A stretch of DNA of 64,000 bases from Stappia indica. Its GTDB lineage: Bacteria; Pseudomonadota; Alphaproteobacteria; Rhizobiales; Stappiaceae. Shown in pieces: positions 48,808 to 58,148 of this stretch; positions within the stretch are counted from its first letter, which is position 1; each line of letters opens with the position of its first letter. The stretch covers positions 310,001 through 374,000 of the forward strand of contig NZ_MBQE01000003.1 of assembly GCF_001696535.1 (NCBI RefSeq). The letters are read 5' to 3'. The position numbers and the translations under genes are program-made. The notes below the pieces were generated by a model. That model was not told the origin of the DNA. It saw nothing but the letters and a program-made list of their open reading frames with translations, and did not search any database.

Positions 48808-49353
48808 TCAGCGGAAATGCGGCCCGTGGCACCAGCAGGTGAGCGAGTTGCGGCGGCCGAAGGTGACCGGCGCCACCCGGTGCAGCATGAAAGAGGCGAA
48901 CAGCGTGGCATCGCCGATGCCGCGCTCGGCCGCCCACACGGCGCCGCCCAGATTGATCTGCAGCTCGCCGCCCTGGTAGCCGGCCGGCTCGCTCAGCTGC
49001 ACCACGATGGTCAGCTTGCGCCGCCGCGCGATGGGGCCGTCGCCGATGTCGGAATGCCAGTCGTAATGGCCGGCATTGCTCTCGTCGTAGGTCGCGACCT
49101 GCAGCCGCTCGCCGAAGTCGGTGATGTCGAAGTCGAAATGCTCGCGGTTGGCCTGCGCCACCGCCGAGACGACCCGCTCCATCACCCAGGCGGCAGTGCC
49201 GGTGTCGTCGAGCCAGGCGATCTCGGCCCGGCGGATATTGTGGTGAAGGCCGCCGACGAGACCGCCCGCCGCCATCTGCGCCTCGTCCGCAAGGCGGATG
49301 ACCTCGCGCGCTTCTTCTTTGGAAAACAATGCCGGAATGGAATGCGTGAACAT
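48808..49353 (-). CDS. 2-oxoglutarate/Fe(II)-dependent dioxygenase (PKHD-type hydroxylase)
   Basis: A 181-residue oxygenase of the prolyl 4-hydroxylase-like family. The iron facial triad is His100 and Asp102 (YDWHSD) plus His158 (MLHRVAPV), and an Arg near 167-168 (FGRRNS) should bind 2-oxoglutarate. Shorter than PiuC proteins but with the full jelly-roll core. The target is unknown. It lies 86 bp downstream of mutY on the same strand. Confidence 0.85.
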   Translation of the reverse strand: MFTHSIPALFSKEEAREVIRLADEAQMAAGGLVGGLHHNIRRAEIAWLDDTGTAAWVMERVVSAVAQANREHFDFDITDFGERLQVATYDESNAGHYDWHSDIGDGPIARRRKLTIVVQLSEPAGYQGGELQINLGGAVWAAERGIGDATLFASFMLHRVAPVTFGRRNSLTCWCHGPHFR

Positions 49354-49439
49354 CGGCCGAAGTCTCCGCAACGGCGAAAGGTGCGCGTCTATGCGGCAGT
49401 TCTTGGCAAAACGCAATCGAATTGCGGAGGGACCCTGCG

Positions 49440-50534
49440 TCAGGCGCTGATGCCCGCCTCGACCGCCTTGCGCATCACCGTCGGCAGCGCCTCCTCGCCG
49501 AGGTCGGAAGGCGCCGACCACCAGCAGCCTTCGGGTGCGGCAAGGCCCATCGGCGCCGTGGCATGCCAGACCGCAAGCTCCAGATGGAAATGGGTGAACG
49601 TGTGACGGACGTCGCTGGCAACGCGCGTCCAGCGCAGCCGCGCGGCAGCAAGTTCCGGAGGCAGCAGGGTGAAGTCGCCGCCGTCGACATCCTCTCCCCA
49701 GGCGCTGACGGGCGGTTCGCTCATGCCGCCGAGCAGGCCCTTGGGCGGGCGGCGGCGCAGCAGCACCGCGCCGTCCTCGCGCTTGACGACGAAGGCGAGG
49801 CCGAAGCGGGTGGGCTTTGCCGCCTTGCGCTGCTTGACCGGCAGGGTTTCGGCGATGCCGAGGCGCCGTGCCTCGCACGGAGCGGACCATGGGCAAAGGG
49901 CGCAGGCGGGCTTGCGCGGACTGCACAGGCTGGCGCCGAGATCCATCATCGCCTGCGCGAAGTCGCCCGGCCGCTCGTGCGGCACCATCAGCGCGACGGC
50001 GGACCGGATGTCGGGCTTTGAGGCGGGCAGGGGCGTCTCGATGGCATGCAGGCGCGAGGTGACGCGCTCGACATTGCCGTCGACCACGGCGGCCGGCCGG
50101 TCGAAAGCGATGGCGGCAATGGCAGCGGCCGTATAGGGGCCGATGCCGGGCAGGGCGCGCAGGCCTTCCTCGGTATCGGGGAAGGTGCCGCCATGGTGGC
50201 GCACGACCGCCTCGGCGCAGGCCTTGAGATTGCGCGCCCGCGAATAGTAGCCGAGCCCCGCCCAGGCCTTCATCACGTCGGCCTCGTCCGCCGCGGCGAG
50301 ATCGGCGACCGTCGGCCAGCGCTCGGTGAAGGCGGCGAAATAGGGCTTCACCGCCTGCACCGTCGTCTGCTGCAGCATGATCTCGGAAAGCCACACCCGG
50401 TAGGGATCGGGCGCATGGCCGTGCCCACGGTCGCGCGGCGAGATGCGCCAGGGCAGCACGCGCGCATGGCGGTCGTACCAGGCGAGCAGGGCTGCGGCGA
50501 GATCGGGGGCGGAGGCGGTGTGGGCGGCGGTCAT
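49440..50534 (-). CDS. mutY: A/G-specific adenine glycosylase
   Basis: A 364-residue repair enzyme that removes adenine opposite 8-oxoguanine. The helix-hairpin-helix with ALPGIGPYTAAAIAAIAF is followed by the catalytic Asp in VVDGNVERV, and the cluster cysteines are spaced C-X6-C-X2-C-X5-C in CSPRKPACALCPWSAPC. A C-terminal NUDIX-like domain recognises the oxidised base. The ATG at 50534 gives a normal N terminus but no clear ribosome site; a TTG at 50576 is possible. It is divergent from the DciA-like gene. Confidence 0.95.
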   Translation of the reverse strand: MTAAHTASAPDLAAALLAWYDRHARVLPWRISPRDRGHGHAPDPYRVWLSEIMLQQTTVQAVKPYFAAFTERWPTVADLAAADEADVMKAWAGLGYYSRARNLKACAEAVVRHHGGTFPDTEEGLRALPGIGPYTAAAIAAIAFDRPAAVVDGNVERVTSRLHAIETPLPASKPDIRSAVALMVPHERPGDFAQAMMDLGASLCSPRKPACALCPWSAPCEARRLGIAETLPVKQRKAAKPTRFGLAFVVKREDGAVLLRRRPPKGLLGGMSEPPVSAWGEDVDGGDFTLLPPELAAARLRWTRVASDVRHTFTHFHLELAVWHATAPMGLAAPEGCWWSAPSDLGEEALPTVMRKAVEAGISA

Positions 50535-50717
50535 GGAGCATGAGGATCGGGCGGCGCGGCGCGATTTCAAGCCCAACGTGTTTCATGGGCGCCGCTGCCT
50601 GTGGACGGGAGGGCGAAAGGGCGGGAAACGCCGGGAGAACGGGGACAACGGTGATCGAAGAGGCATGGTGGCCGCCGCGTCGCAAAAGGGTCGCAATTCG
50701 CGCGTGAAACAAGGGAC

Positions 50718-51290
50718 ATGACTGATTCGCGCCAATATCGACCCGGCGGCAGGTCGACCAGCAGGACGAATACGGGAGCGGCCACCGGCTACATGCGCCG
50801 GGTGACGCGCGCGCGTCCGCTTGCCGACCTGATCGGCAAGACGCTGGAGCCCGCCTGCCGCAAGCGGGGCTTTGCCGCCGCAGACCTTCTCTCCGACTGG
50901 CCGGAGATCGTCGGCGAGCGCTATGCCGGCCGGGTGCAGCCGATCCGGCTGGACTGGCCGCGCGGCAGCCGCGGCGGCGAGTTCGACGAGACCCCGCGCC
51001 CGGCGACGCTGGTTGTGCAGACGGACGGGGCGACCGCGCTGCTGCTGACGCACGAGATGCCGCAGCTGGTCGAGCGCATCAACGGCTTCTTCGGCTGGGC
51101 CGCGGTCGAGCGCATCCGCATCCTGCAGCGCCCGGTCACCGACCGACGCCGCCAGCCGCCGCCGAAGTTGCGTCCGCTGACCGGCGAGGAGGAGGCGGAA
51201 CTGCACGAGCGTCTCGCCCCGGTCGAGGGCACGCCGCTGGGTGCCGCCCTCGAACGGCTCGGCCGGGCGGTGCTGGCCCGCACGCGCTGA
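50718..51290 (+). CDS. DUF721/DciA-like protein
   Basis: A 190-residue basic protein with the DUF721 domain (about residues 33-125: LADLIGKTLEPACRKRGFAAADLL, then WPEIVGERYAGRVQPIRL). In many bacteria DciA, of the same family, loads the replicative helicase DnaB; the alphaproteobacterial form is longer and its role is inferred. Arg-rich tails at both ends would suit DNA binding. It sits in the mutY-DciA-dsbA-smc order common in this group. Confidence 0.85.
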   Translation: MTDSRQYRPGGRSTSRTNTGAATGYMRRVTRARPLADLIGKTLEPACRKRGFAAADLLSDWPEIVGERYAGRVQPIRLDWPRGSRGGEFDETPRPATLVVQTDGATALLLTHEMPQLVERINGFFGWAAVERIRILQRPVTDRRRQPPPKLRPLTGEEEAELHERLAPVEGTPLGAALERLGRAVLARTR

Positions 51291-51473
51291 CCGCGTGGGC
51301 TTGACGCGCTTCCCGCCTGCGCCCGGCGACTGCTCGCGATCTTGTGAAGCCGGCGGAACTCTGCCGTTTTGCGCGCTCCCAATGCCGCCACATTCTGCAT
51401 GTCGTTTGAAATCCGCGCGAAAGCCGGTAAACACCGGTGGCGATAAAACCATTCATTCAGTGGGAAGATACTC

Positions 51474-52112
51474 GTGAGCCTGAACCGTCGACAGTTGATC
51501 CTGCGTTCCTCCGCCGGCCTTCTCCTGGCCGGAACCGTGCTGCCGGCGATGCCGGCCTTCGCCCAGTCGGTCAACGTCGAGGAGCTGATGAAGCCGGGCA
51601 CGCTGCCCGACAAGGTGCTGGGCAACGAGGATGCGCCGCTGACGATCGTGGAATATGCCTCGATGACCTGCGGTCACTGCGCCAACTTCCACAAGAACAC
51701 CTATCCGCATCTCAAGAAGGAGTATGTGGAGACCGGCAAGGCGCGCTTCGTCTTCCGCGAGTTCCCGCTCGACCCCGTCGCCTCGGCCGCCTTCATGCTG
51801 GCGCGCTCGGTGCCGGAGGACAAATATTTCGAGGTGGTCGACTTCATGTTCGCCGAGCAGCGTGCCTGGGCCTTCACCCAGGACCCGTACAACTCGCTGC
51901 TGAATTTCGCCAAGCAGATCGGCTTCACCCAGGAAAGCTTCGAAAAGGTCCTGACCGATCAGGCTCTGCTTGACGGGATCAATGCGACGCGCGACCGTGC
52001 TTCGAGCGAGTTCGGGGTCAACTCGACGCCGACATTCTTCTTCAACGGCAACAAGGTCAACGGTGCGATCTCGCCTGAGGAACTCGACAAGGAAGCTGCC
52101 AAGTATCTCTAG
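51474..52112 (+). CDS. DsbA-family periplasmic thiol-disulfide oxidoreductase
   Basis: A 212-residue exported protein. A signal peptide with NRRQLIL and a hydrophobic core covers residues 1-30 (PAFAQ); the RR pair leaves a Tat route possible. The thioredoxin fold has active site Cys66-Gly-His-Cys69 (MTCGHCANFH) and the cis-Pro loop in NSTPTFFFNG. The start is GTG at 51474 with GGGAAG upstream. It probably makes disulfides in envelope proteins; the disulfide-isomerase (DsbC-like) alternative is less likely. Confidence 0.92.
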   Translation: MSLNRRQLILRSSAGLLLAGTVLPAMPAFAQSVNVEELMKPGTLPDKVLGNEDAPLTIVEYASMTCGHCANFHKNTYPHLKKEYVETGKARFVFREFPLDPVASAAFMLARSVPEDKYFEVVDFMFAEQRAWAFTQDPYNSLLNFAKQIGFTQESFEKVLTDQALLDGINATRDRASSEFGVNSTPTFFFNGNKVNGAISPEELDKEAAKYL

Positions 52113-52258
52113 GACCGGTCCCGCCGGTGCCCGGGCGCCGGCGGCTGCCCGCGCGCGGGCCATGGCGGGCGAGCGGACCCATGCGCGGGGCGTGATCGCC
52201 CCGCCGGCTGCCTGCTTACGGGGCGTGACCGCCCCGCCCGCCTCCTGACGCTGCGCCC

Positions 52259-55200
52259 ATGAAGTTCAACAAGCTCCGCGTCCTCGGTTTCAAATCCTTC
52301 GTCGAGCCGATGGAATTCATCATCGGCGACGGCCTGACGGGCGTCGTCGGGCCGAACGGCTGCGGCAAGTCCAATCTCGTCGAGGCCCTGCGCTGGGTGA
52401 TGGGCGAGAACTCCTACAAGAACATGCGCGCGTCCGGCATGGACGACGTCATCTTCTCCGGCAGCCTCAACCGCCCGGCGCGCAACACCGCCGAAGTCAC
52501 GCTCTTCCTCGACAATGCGGATCGCACCGCGCCGGCCGGCTTCAACGACAGCGATGCGGTGGAGGTGACGCGGCGGATCGAGCGCGAGGCGGGATCCAAC
52601 TACAAGATCAATTCCCGCGATGTGCGCGCCCGCGACGTCCAGCTGCTGTTCGCCGACGCCTCGACCGGCGCGCGCTCGCCCGCGCTCGTGCGCCAGGGCC
52701 AGATCGGCGAGCTGATCGCCGCCAAGCCGACCTCCCGCCGCCAGATCCTGGAAGAGGCCGCCGGCATTTCCGGCCTGCATTCGCGCCGCCACGAGGCGGA
52801 GCTGCGCCTGCGGGCTGCCGAGCAGAACCTGGAGCGGCTGGAGGACGTGCTGGTCCAGATCGACGGCCAGCTCGACAGCCTGCGCCGCCAGGCCCGGCAG
52901 GCGAGCCGCTTCCGCAACCTGTCCGCCGAGATCCGCTCCGCCGAGGCCGGGCTCTATTATCTGCGCTGGATCGACTGCCGAGACAGGTTGAAGGCGGCGG
53001 AAGCCGAGTTTGCCGAGGCCGAGGAGGGCGTGCGGCTGGTGTCGCTGGCCCAGGCGGAAGCGGCGAAGAACCAGGCGATCTCCGCCCACAAGGTGCCGGA
53101 GATGCGCGAGGCGGCGGCCCGGGCGGGCGCGGCCGTGCAGCGGCTGGTCATCGCCCGCAACGAGCTGGACGGCGAGGAGCGCCGCATCCGCGAGCGCCTG
53201 TCGGACCTGACCGGCCGCCTGCAGCAGCTGCATCAGGACATCGCCCGCGAGCAGGCGCTCGTTTCCGAGAACGACGAGCATCTGTCGCTGCTCGCGGACG
53301 AAGAGGAAGAGCTGCGCGGCGAGGACCTGTCGCAGGAGGAGCGCGCCGAGGAAGCGCGACTTGCGGTGGAGGCGGCGAGCGAGATCGTGGCCGCGGCCGA
53401 GGAACGGCTGTCGGCTCTGACCCAAGAACAGGCGGGCGTGGTCGCCCGCAGGCGCCAGCTGGAGGAGGCGCATCGTACGGCGGTGCAGCGGGCCGAGCGG
53501 CTGGTCGCCCAGCATGGCGAGGCGGCGGCGCAGGTCGCCGCTCTGGAAGCCGATATCGAGGGCGCGCCGGCGCTGGAAATGGGACGCGAGGCGCTGCTCG
53601 ACGCGGAAGGCCGGCTGGATCTCGCCGAAGAGCGCGTGCTGGAGGCCGAGGAGCGCACCCGCAGCCACCGGGCTGCCGTCGACGCGGCGCGCCGGCCGCT
53701 TGGCGATGCGGACGCTGCGCTGTCGCGGCTGGAGACGGAAGCGCGCACGCTGCAGGAGGTGCTGTCCGCCGGACAGGCCGGCGAATGGCCGGCCGTGGTC
53801 GAGGCGATGACGGTGGAGCCGGGCTTCGAGACGGCGCTGGGGGCAGCGCTCGGCGAGGATCTCGACGCCCCCGTCGGCGGCGATGCGCCGATGCGCTGGA
53901 GCGCGGAGGCCGCGGACGGCGGCACGCTGGCCGGCGACCCCAGGCTTCCCGCCGGCTGCCGGCCTCTCTCCGAGGTGGTGCGCGCCCCGGCGGCGCTGGC
54001 GCGGCGCCTTGCCCAGATCGGCCTTGTCGAGGATGGAGCGGCGGCGGGCCTGATGCGCCAGCTGAAGCCGGGGCAGCGGCTGGTCAGCCGCGAGGGCGCG
54101 GTGTGGCGCTGGGACGGGTTCACCGTCTCCGCCGACGCGCCGACCGCGGCCGCGCAGCGGCTTGCCCGCAAGAACCGGCTGGCAGCGCTGGAGCTGGAAA
54201 TCGCCGGCGCTGCCGAGCAACTGGAGACCCTGCGCGAGGCGTTTGCCGCGGCCGAAGCTGCGCTGGCCGGTGCCGGCGCGGCCGAGGAGACGGCGCGCCA
54301 GGACGTGCGCGCGGCGCGCTCCGCCGCCGATGCGGCGCGGCAGGAGGTGCTGCGGCTGGAGCGCACCCATGCGGAGGCCGAGGCGCGCCTTGCGGGCCTG
54401 CGCGCCACCGTGGAGCGGCTGGCCGGCGACCTTGCCGAAGGGCGCGAGGCGGCGGAAATGACCGCCGCCGCGCTGGAGGAGATTTCCGGCAGCGAGGGGC
54501 TGCAGGCGGCGATCGATGCCGCGCGGGCGGAGGCGGCGGAAGCGCGCGCCGCGCTGTCGCGCGAGCAGGCGGCGGCCGACGGGCTGGCGCGCGAGAGCGA
54601 ACTGCGCCGCCGGCGGCTGGAGGCCATCGCCCGCGAGCGGGCGAGCTGGATCCAGCGTGCGGCCGGGGCGCGCCAGCAGATCGAGGTGCTGGGCGAGCGC
54701 ATCGCCGCCGCCGAGGAAGAGCGCATGGAGCTGATGGAGGCGCCGGAGGACATCGAGCTCAAGCGCCGGTCGCTGCTGAGCGAGATCTCGGCCGCGGAGG
54801 AGGCGCGCCGCGTCGCCGACGATGCGCTGGCCACCGCCGAGGCGAAGCAGCGCGAGGCCGACCAGCAGGCGCATCAGGCGCTGTCGATGCTGGGCGAAGC
54901 GCGCGAGCGGCGGATCCGCGCCGAGGAGCGGCTGACCGCCGCAACGGGACGCAAGAGCGAGATCGAGGCGCGAATCGACGAGGCGCTGGAAGTCGCCGTC
55001 TCCGCCCTGCCGGGACTGGCCGGGCTGAAGGAGGGGGCACCGCTCCCCGAGCCGGACGGCATCGAGCGCCGGGTGGAGCGGCTGAAGGCCGAGCGCGAGC
55101 GGCTCGGCGGCGTCAACCTGCGCGCCGAGGACGAACTCTCCGAGATCGAGGGCCAGCGCGGCTCGCTGGTCGGCGAGCGCGACGACCTGATCGAGGCGAT

Positions 55201-55729
55201 CAAGCGGCTGCGCGGGGCGATCTCCAACATCAACCGCGAGGCGCGCGAGCGCCTGCTCTCCGCCTTCGACACGGTGAACGGACATTTCCAGCGGCTGTTC
55301 ACGCATCTGTTCGGCGGCGGCACCGCCGAATTGCAGCTGGTCGATGCCGAGGACCCGCTGGACGCGGGCCTGGAGATCGTCGCCCGCCCGCCCGGCAAGA
55401 AGCCGCAGACCATGACGCTGCTGTCCGGCGGCGAGCAGGCGCTGACGGCGATGGCGCTGATCTTCGCCGTGTTCCTGACCAATCCGGCGCCGATCTGCGT
55501 GCTGGACGAGGTGGACGCCCCGCTCGACGATGCCAATGTCGAGCGCTACTGCGACCTTCTCGACGAAATGACCCGCAGCACGGCGACCCGCTTCGTGGTG
55601 ATCACCCACAACCCGATCACCATGGCCCGGATGAACCGTCTGTTCGGCGTGACGATGGCCGAACGCGGCGTTTCCCAGCTGGTTTCGGTGGATCTGCAGA
55701 CCGCAGAGCGCTTCCTCGAGACGGTCTGA
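52259..55729 (+). CDS. smc: Chromosome segregation protein SMC
   Basis: A 1156-residue ATPase that compacts and segregates the chromosome with ScpA/ScpB. Walker A is GPNGCGKSN (residues 31-39), followed by a long coiled coil (about 170-500), a hinge around 510-610 with Gly-rich turns, a second coiled coil, then the C-terminal head with signature LLSGGEQALTAMAL and Walker B CVLDEVDAPLDDAN. Length is normal. It lies 146 bp after the DsbA-like gene; the gap holds two small GGGCG-type hairpins. No clear ribosome site precedes the ATG. Confidence 0.97.
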   Translation: MKFNKLRVLGFKSFVEPMEFIIGDGLTGVVGPNGCGKSNLVEALRWVMGENSYKNMRASGMDDVIFSGSLNRPARNTAEVTLFLDNADRTAPAGFNDSDAVEVTRRIEREAGSNYKINSRDVRARDVQLLFADASTGARSPALVRQGQIGELIAAKPTSRRQILEEAAGISGLHSRRHEAELRLRAAEQNLERLEDVLVQIDGQLDSLRRQARQASRFRNLSAEIRSAEAGLYYLRWIDCRDRLKAAEAEFAEAEEGVRLVSLAQAEAAKNQAISAHKVPEMREAAARAGAAVQRLVIARNELDGEERRIRERLSDLTGRLQQLHQDIAREQALVSENDEHLSLLADEEEELRGEDLSQEERAEEARLAVEAASEIVAAAEERLSALTQEQAGVVARRRQLEEAHRTAVQRAERLVAQHGEAAAQVAALEADIEGAPALEMGREALLDAEGRLDLAEERVLEAEERTRSHRAAVDAARRPLGDADAALSRLETEARTLQEVLSAGQAGEWPAVVEAMTVEPGFETALGAALGEDLDAPVGGDAPMRWSAEAADGGTLAGDPRLPAGCRPLSEVVRAPAALARRLAQIGLVEDGAAAGLMRQLKPGQRLVSREGAVWRWDGFTVSADAPTAAAQRLARKNRLAALELEIAGAAEQLETLREAFAAAEAALAGAGAAEETARQDVRAARSAADAARQEVLRLERTHAEAEARLAGLRATVERLAGDLAEGREAAEMTAAALEEISGSEGLQAAIDAARAEAAEARAALSREQAAADGLARESELRRRRLEAIARERASWIQRAAGARQQIEVLGERIAAAEEERMELMEAPEDIELKRRSLLSEISAAEEARRVADDALATAEAKQREADQQAHQALSMLGEARERRIRAEERLTAATGRKSEIEARIDEALEVAVSALPGLAGLKEGAPLPEPDGIERRVERLKAERERLGGVNLRAEDELSEIEGQRGSLVGERDDLIEAIKRLRGAISNINREARERLLSAFDTVNGHFQRLFTHLFGGGTAELQLVDAEDPLDAGLEIVARPPGKKPQTMTLLSGGEQALTAMALIFAVFLTNPAPICVLDEVDAPLDDANVERYCDLLDEMTRSTATRFVVITHNPITMARMNRLFGVTMAERGVSQLVSVDLQTAERFLETV

Positions 55730-55855
55730 GTCCCCGCCGCTACCGTGCGATGCAACACGGTCCTGTGCAGATGCGCCGGCGGACAGTTCGACGCAGCCTC
55801 GTTTCCGTCCTGAAAGTGCATTTATAACAATGGTTTGGCTGTTTTCTGCGTGTTC

Positions 55856-55884
55856 TTGACAGGGGCAGGGGCGCCGACTATGGT
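55856..55884 (+). promoter_or_regulatory. Promoter of the atp (Fo) operon
   Basis: A perfect -35 TTGACA (55856-55861), 17-bp spacer and -10 TATGGT (55879-55884, 4/6). It sits 63 bp ahead of atpI, in a gap that is locally AT-rich after the smc stop. This is one of the best sigma-70-type matches in the window. Confidence 0.65.
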
Positions 55885-55946
55885 GCGCCCGGCTTCCAGG
55901 GGTCGGCGGCGTACGCCGGAGCGTATCGGGAGAGGGGACCGCATCA

Positions 55947-56309
55947 ATGTCTCCGAACGAGAACGAACCGGACGTGCAGGACGCACGGCCAACGGAAGCG
56001 GAACTGTCCGAGCGAAGAAGCCGGCTTGCACGGGCGCTCGAGGAAAAGACGACACAGGCCGAAAGCCGGAAAAACGTGTCGTCCTCGGGTACGGGGCAGG
56101 GCTTTGCCCAGGCCATGAAACTGTCGACGGAATTCGTCGCAGGTGTTCTGGTCGGGGCGGTCATAGGCTGGTTGATCGACAAGGGGTTCGGCACGAGTCC
56201 ATGGGGCTTGATCGTCTTCCTCTTGTTGGGGTTCGTCGCGGGCGTGCTGAACGTCTTGCGCTCTGCCGGCTTGATCGCGGAGCAGCAGGACAGGACGCGC
56301 GACGGATAG
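55947..56309 (+). CDS. atpI: ATP synthase accessory protein I
   Basis: A 120-residue membrane protein that assists Fo ring assembly. A polar, charged N-terminal half (1-50) precedes two helices (about 63-80 and 85-105) with VGAVIGWLIDKGFGTSPWGLIVFLLLGFVAGVLNV, the AtpI signature. It is first in the Fo operon, 83 bp before atpB. Two-helix topology and length fit the alphaproteobacterial form. Confidence 0.92.
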   Translation: MSPNENEPDVQDARPTEAELSERRSRLARALEEKTTQAESRKNVSSSGTGQGFAQAMKLSTEFVAGVLVGAVIGWLIDKGFGTSPWGLIVFLLLGFVAGVLNVLRSAGLIAEQQDRTRDG

Positions 56310-56392
56310 TTTAAAACCCGAATTCAGGCCGGTGAGCGAAAGGGATTCGCGCGCCGGCGTGCCATGCGACCGCTAGACGAGGGGCTGACCCG

Positions 56393-57151
56393 GTGGCGAA
56401 CGATCCGATCTCTCAGTTCAAGATCACCAAGCTCGTTCCGATTGAGGTCGGTGGCCTCGATCTTTCCTTCACCAATTCCTCGCTGTTCATGGTCGCGACC
56501 ACGGCTGTCGTGGCGATGTTCCTGATCATGTCCACCAGCGGACGCGGTCTGGTTCCCGGGCGCTGGCAGTCAGTCGCCGAGATGTCCTACGAGTTCGTGG
56601 CGAACACGCTGAGAAATGCCGCCGGCAACGAGGGAATGCGATTCTTCCCGCTGGTCTTCTCGCTGTTCATGTTCGTGCTGATCGCCAACCTGCTCGGCAT
56701 GGTTCCCTACTTCTTCACCGTCACCAGCCACCTGATCGTCACCTTCGCGCTGTCGATGCTGGTGATCGGCACGGTGATGATCTACGGCTTCGCCAAGCAC
56801 GGTGCGAAGTTCCTCAAGCTGTTCATGCCTGACGGTGTGCCGCCGGTGCTGTACATCCTGGTGACGCCGATCGAGATCATCTCGTTCCTGTCGCGTCCGG
56901 TCAGCCTGTCCGTGCGTCTGTTTGCCAACATGCTGGCGGGCCACATCACGCTGAAGGTTTTCGCCGGTTTCGTCACCTCGCTGATCGCCGCCGAGGGCCT
57001 GGGCATCATGGGGCCGGCCCTGTCGATCCTGCCGCTCGCGATGACTGTCGCGATCACCGGGCTGGAATTCCTGGTGTCCTTCCTGCAGGCCTATGTTTTC
57101 ACGGTTCTGACTTGCATGTACCTCAACGATGCGCTGCATCCGAGCCACTAA
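56393..57151 (+). CDS. atpB: ATP synthase Fo subunit a
   Basis: A 252-residue membrane subunit that forms the proton half channels against the c ring. The key arginine lies in [12 protein letters not shown], and the last helix has [27 protein letters not shown]. The start is GTG at 56393, giving the expected DPISQFKI N terminus. A strong hairpin follows the stop at 57166-57189, before atpE. Confidence 0.97.
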   Translation: MANDPISQFKITKLVPIEVGGLDLSFTNSSLFMVATTAVVAMFLIMSTSGRGLVPGRWQSVAEMSYEFVANTLRNAAGNEGMRFFPLVFSLFMFVLIANLLGMVPYFFTVTSHLIVTFALSMLVIGTVMIYGFAKHGAKFLKLFMPDGVPPVLYILVTPIEIISFLSRPVSLSVRLFANMLAGHITLKVFAGFVTSLIAAEGLGIMGPALSILPLAMTVAITGLEFLVSFLQAYVFTVLTCMYLNDALHPSH

Positions 57152-57165
57152 AAGTCAGTTTGGTT

Positions 57166-57189
57166 CGGCCCCGCAATAAGGCGGGGCCG
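57166..57189 (+). promoter_or_regulatory. Intercistronic hairpin between atpB and atpE
   Basis: CGGCCCCGC (57166-57174) pairs perfectly with GCGGGGCCG (57181-57189) around AATAAG. There is no T run, so it is likely an mRNA-stability or processing element that protects the atpE segment. Confidence 0.6.
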
Positions 57190-57229
57190 TCGTTACGTCG
57201 CTGCAATCTCACCTCAAGGAGCTAGTGTC

Positions 57230-57457
57230 ATGGAAGCTGAAGCAGCAAAGTACATTGGTGCGGGTCTCGCCTGCCTTGGCATGGCCGGTACCGCTCTCGG
57301 CCTCGGCAACATCTTCGGCAGCTACCTGTCGGGCGCCCTGCGCAACCCGTCTGCCGCCGATGGCCAGTTCGGCCGCCTCATTTTCGGCTTCGCCGTGACC
57401 GAGGCGCTCGGCATTTTCTCGCTTCTCGTCGCCCTTCTCCTGCTTTTCGCCGTCTGA
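57230..57457 (+). CDS. atpE: ATP synthase Fo subunit c
   Basis: A 75-residue hairpin of two helices that forms the rotating ring. The polar loop has RNP (38-40) and the proton-carrying acid is Glu58 (AVTEALGIF). AAGGAG gives a strong ribosome site. Unlike its neighbours it is flanked on both sides by strong hairpins (57166-57189, and 57471-57521 downstream), as expected for a subunit needed in many copies. Confidence 0.98.
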   Translation: MEAEAAKYIGAGLACLGMAGTALGLGNIFGSYLSGALRNPSAADGQFGRLIFGFAVTEALGIFSLLVALLLLFAV

Positions 57458-57470
57458 TAACGACGTCGGA

Positions 57471-57521
57471 TTGCGTCAGCGACGCAAACTTTCCGGCCGG
57501 GCGCATGACGCGCCCGGCCGG
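57471..57521 (+). promoter_or_regulatory. Two hairpins between atpE and the b' gene
   Basis: TTGCGTC (57471-57477) pairs with GACGCAA (57481-57487) around AGC; then CCGGCCGGGCGC (57493-57504) pairs with GCGCCCGGCCGG (57510-57521) around ATGAC, a perfect 12-bp stem. No T run follows, arguing for 3' protection of atpE mRNA or attenuation. Confidence 0.6.
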
Positions 57522-57571
57522 CGCTTCGCGCCAGGCGCGATGCGAGCATGGCTGCGGCATTGGAGATGATA

Positions 57572-58138
57572 ATGGCCACGACCGGCGCCGAGACCCAACA
57601 CGGCAGCACCAACGCTGTCATCGAGATCCCGGCCGACGAACATTCGGTCGGCACGTTCCCTCCTTTCGACGGGACGACCTATCCTTCGCAGCTGCTCTGG
57701 CTCGCGATCACCTTCGGCCTGCTCTACTGGATCATGAGCAAGGTGGCTCTGCCGCGCCTCAGCGGCATCCTGGAGGATCGCCGCGACCGGATCGCCGGCG
57801 ACATCGCCGAGGCGAACCGTCTGAATGAAGAGAGCAACGCCGCGATCGCCGCCTATGAGCAGGCGCTGGCGGAAGCTCGCAACAACGCTCACAAGATCGC
57901 CCAGGAAACCCGCGAGAAGCTGAAGGCCGACGTCGACCGTCGCCGCGCCGAGACCGAAAAGGGTCTCGCCGAGAAGCTGTCGCAGGCTGAGGCCCGCATC
58001 GCCGAGGTCAAGGCCGCCGCGCTGGGCAATGTCAGCGAGATTGCCACGGAGACCACCAGCTCGCTGGTCGAGGCTCTGATCGGCAAGGCGCCGACTGCGA
58101 CCGAACTGAACAAAGCCGTCGATTCGGCGATGAAGTGA
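57572..58138 (+). CDS. atpG: ATP synthase Fo subunit b'
   Basis: A 188-residue stator subunit. One helix (about residues 38-58, QLLWLAITFGLLYWIMSKV) is followed by a long amphipathic coiled coil rich in A/E/R/K. The order b' then b is typical of alphaproteobacteria. Three in-frame ATGs exist (57548, 57566, 57572); the last has GGAG seven bases upstream and is chosen. The b gene starts 10 bp after the stop. The atpG symbol follows photosynthetic-bacterial b' usage. Confidence 0.92.
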   Translation: MATTGAETQHGSTNAVIEIPADEHSVGTFPPFDGTTYPSQLLWLAITFGLLYWIMSKVALPRLSGILEDRRDRIAGDIAEANRLNEESNAAIAAYEQALAEARNNAHKIAQETREKLKADVDRRRAETEKGLAEKLSQAEARIAEVKAAALGNVSEIATETTSSLVEALIGKAPTATELNKAVDSAMK

Positions 58139-58148
58139 GGACAGACTG

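Noticed and set aside
52187-52235. Two small GGGCG-TGAY-CGCCC hairpins before smc
   Set aside because: Weak, very GC-rich and without T runs; likely a product of local composition, so not listed as a terminator.
52109-56194. A 1361-codon open frame on the minus strand across smc and atpI
   Set aside because: It is antisense to smc, which has complete Walker and signature motifs; long mirror frames are expected in DNA this GC-rich. The translation is low-complexity Arg/Leu/Gln/His without domains.
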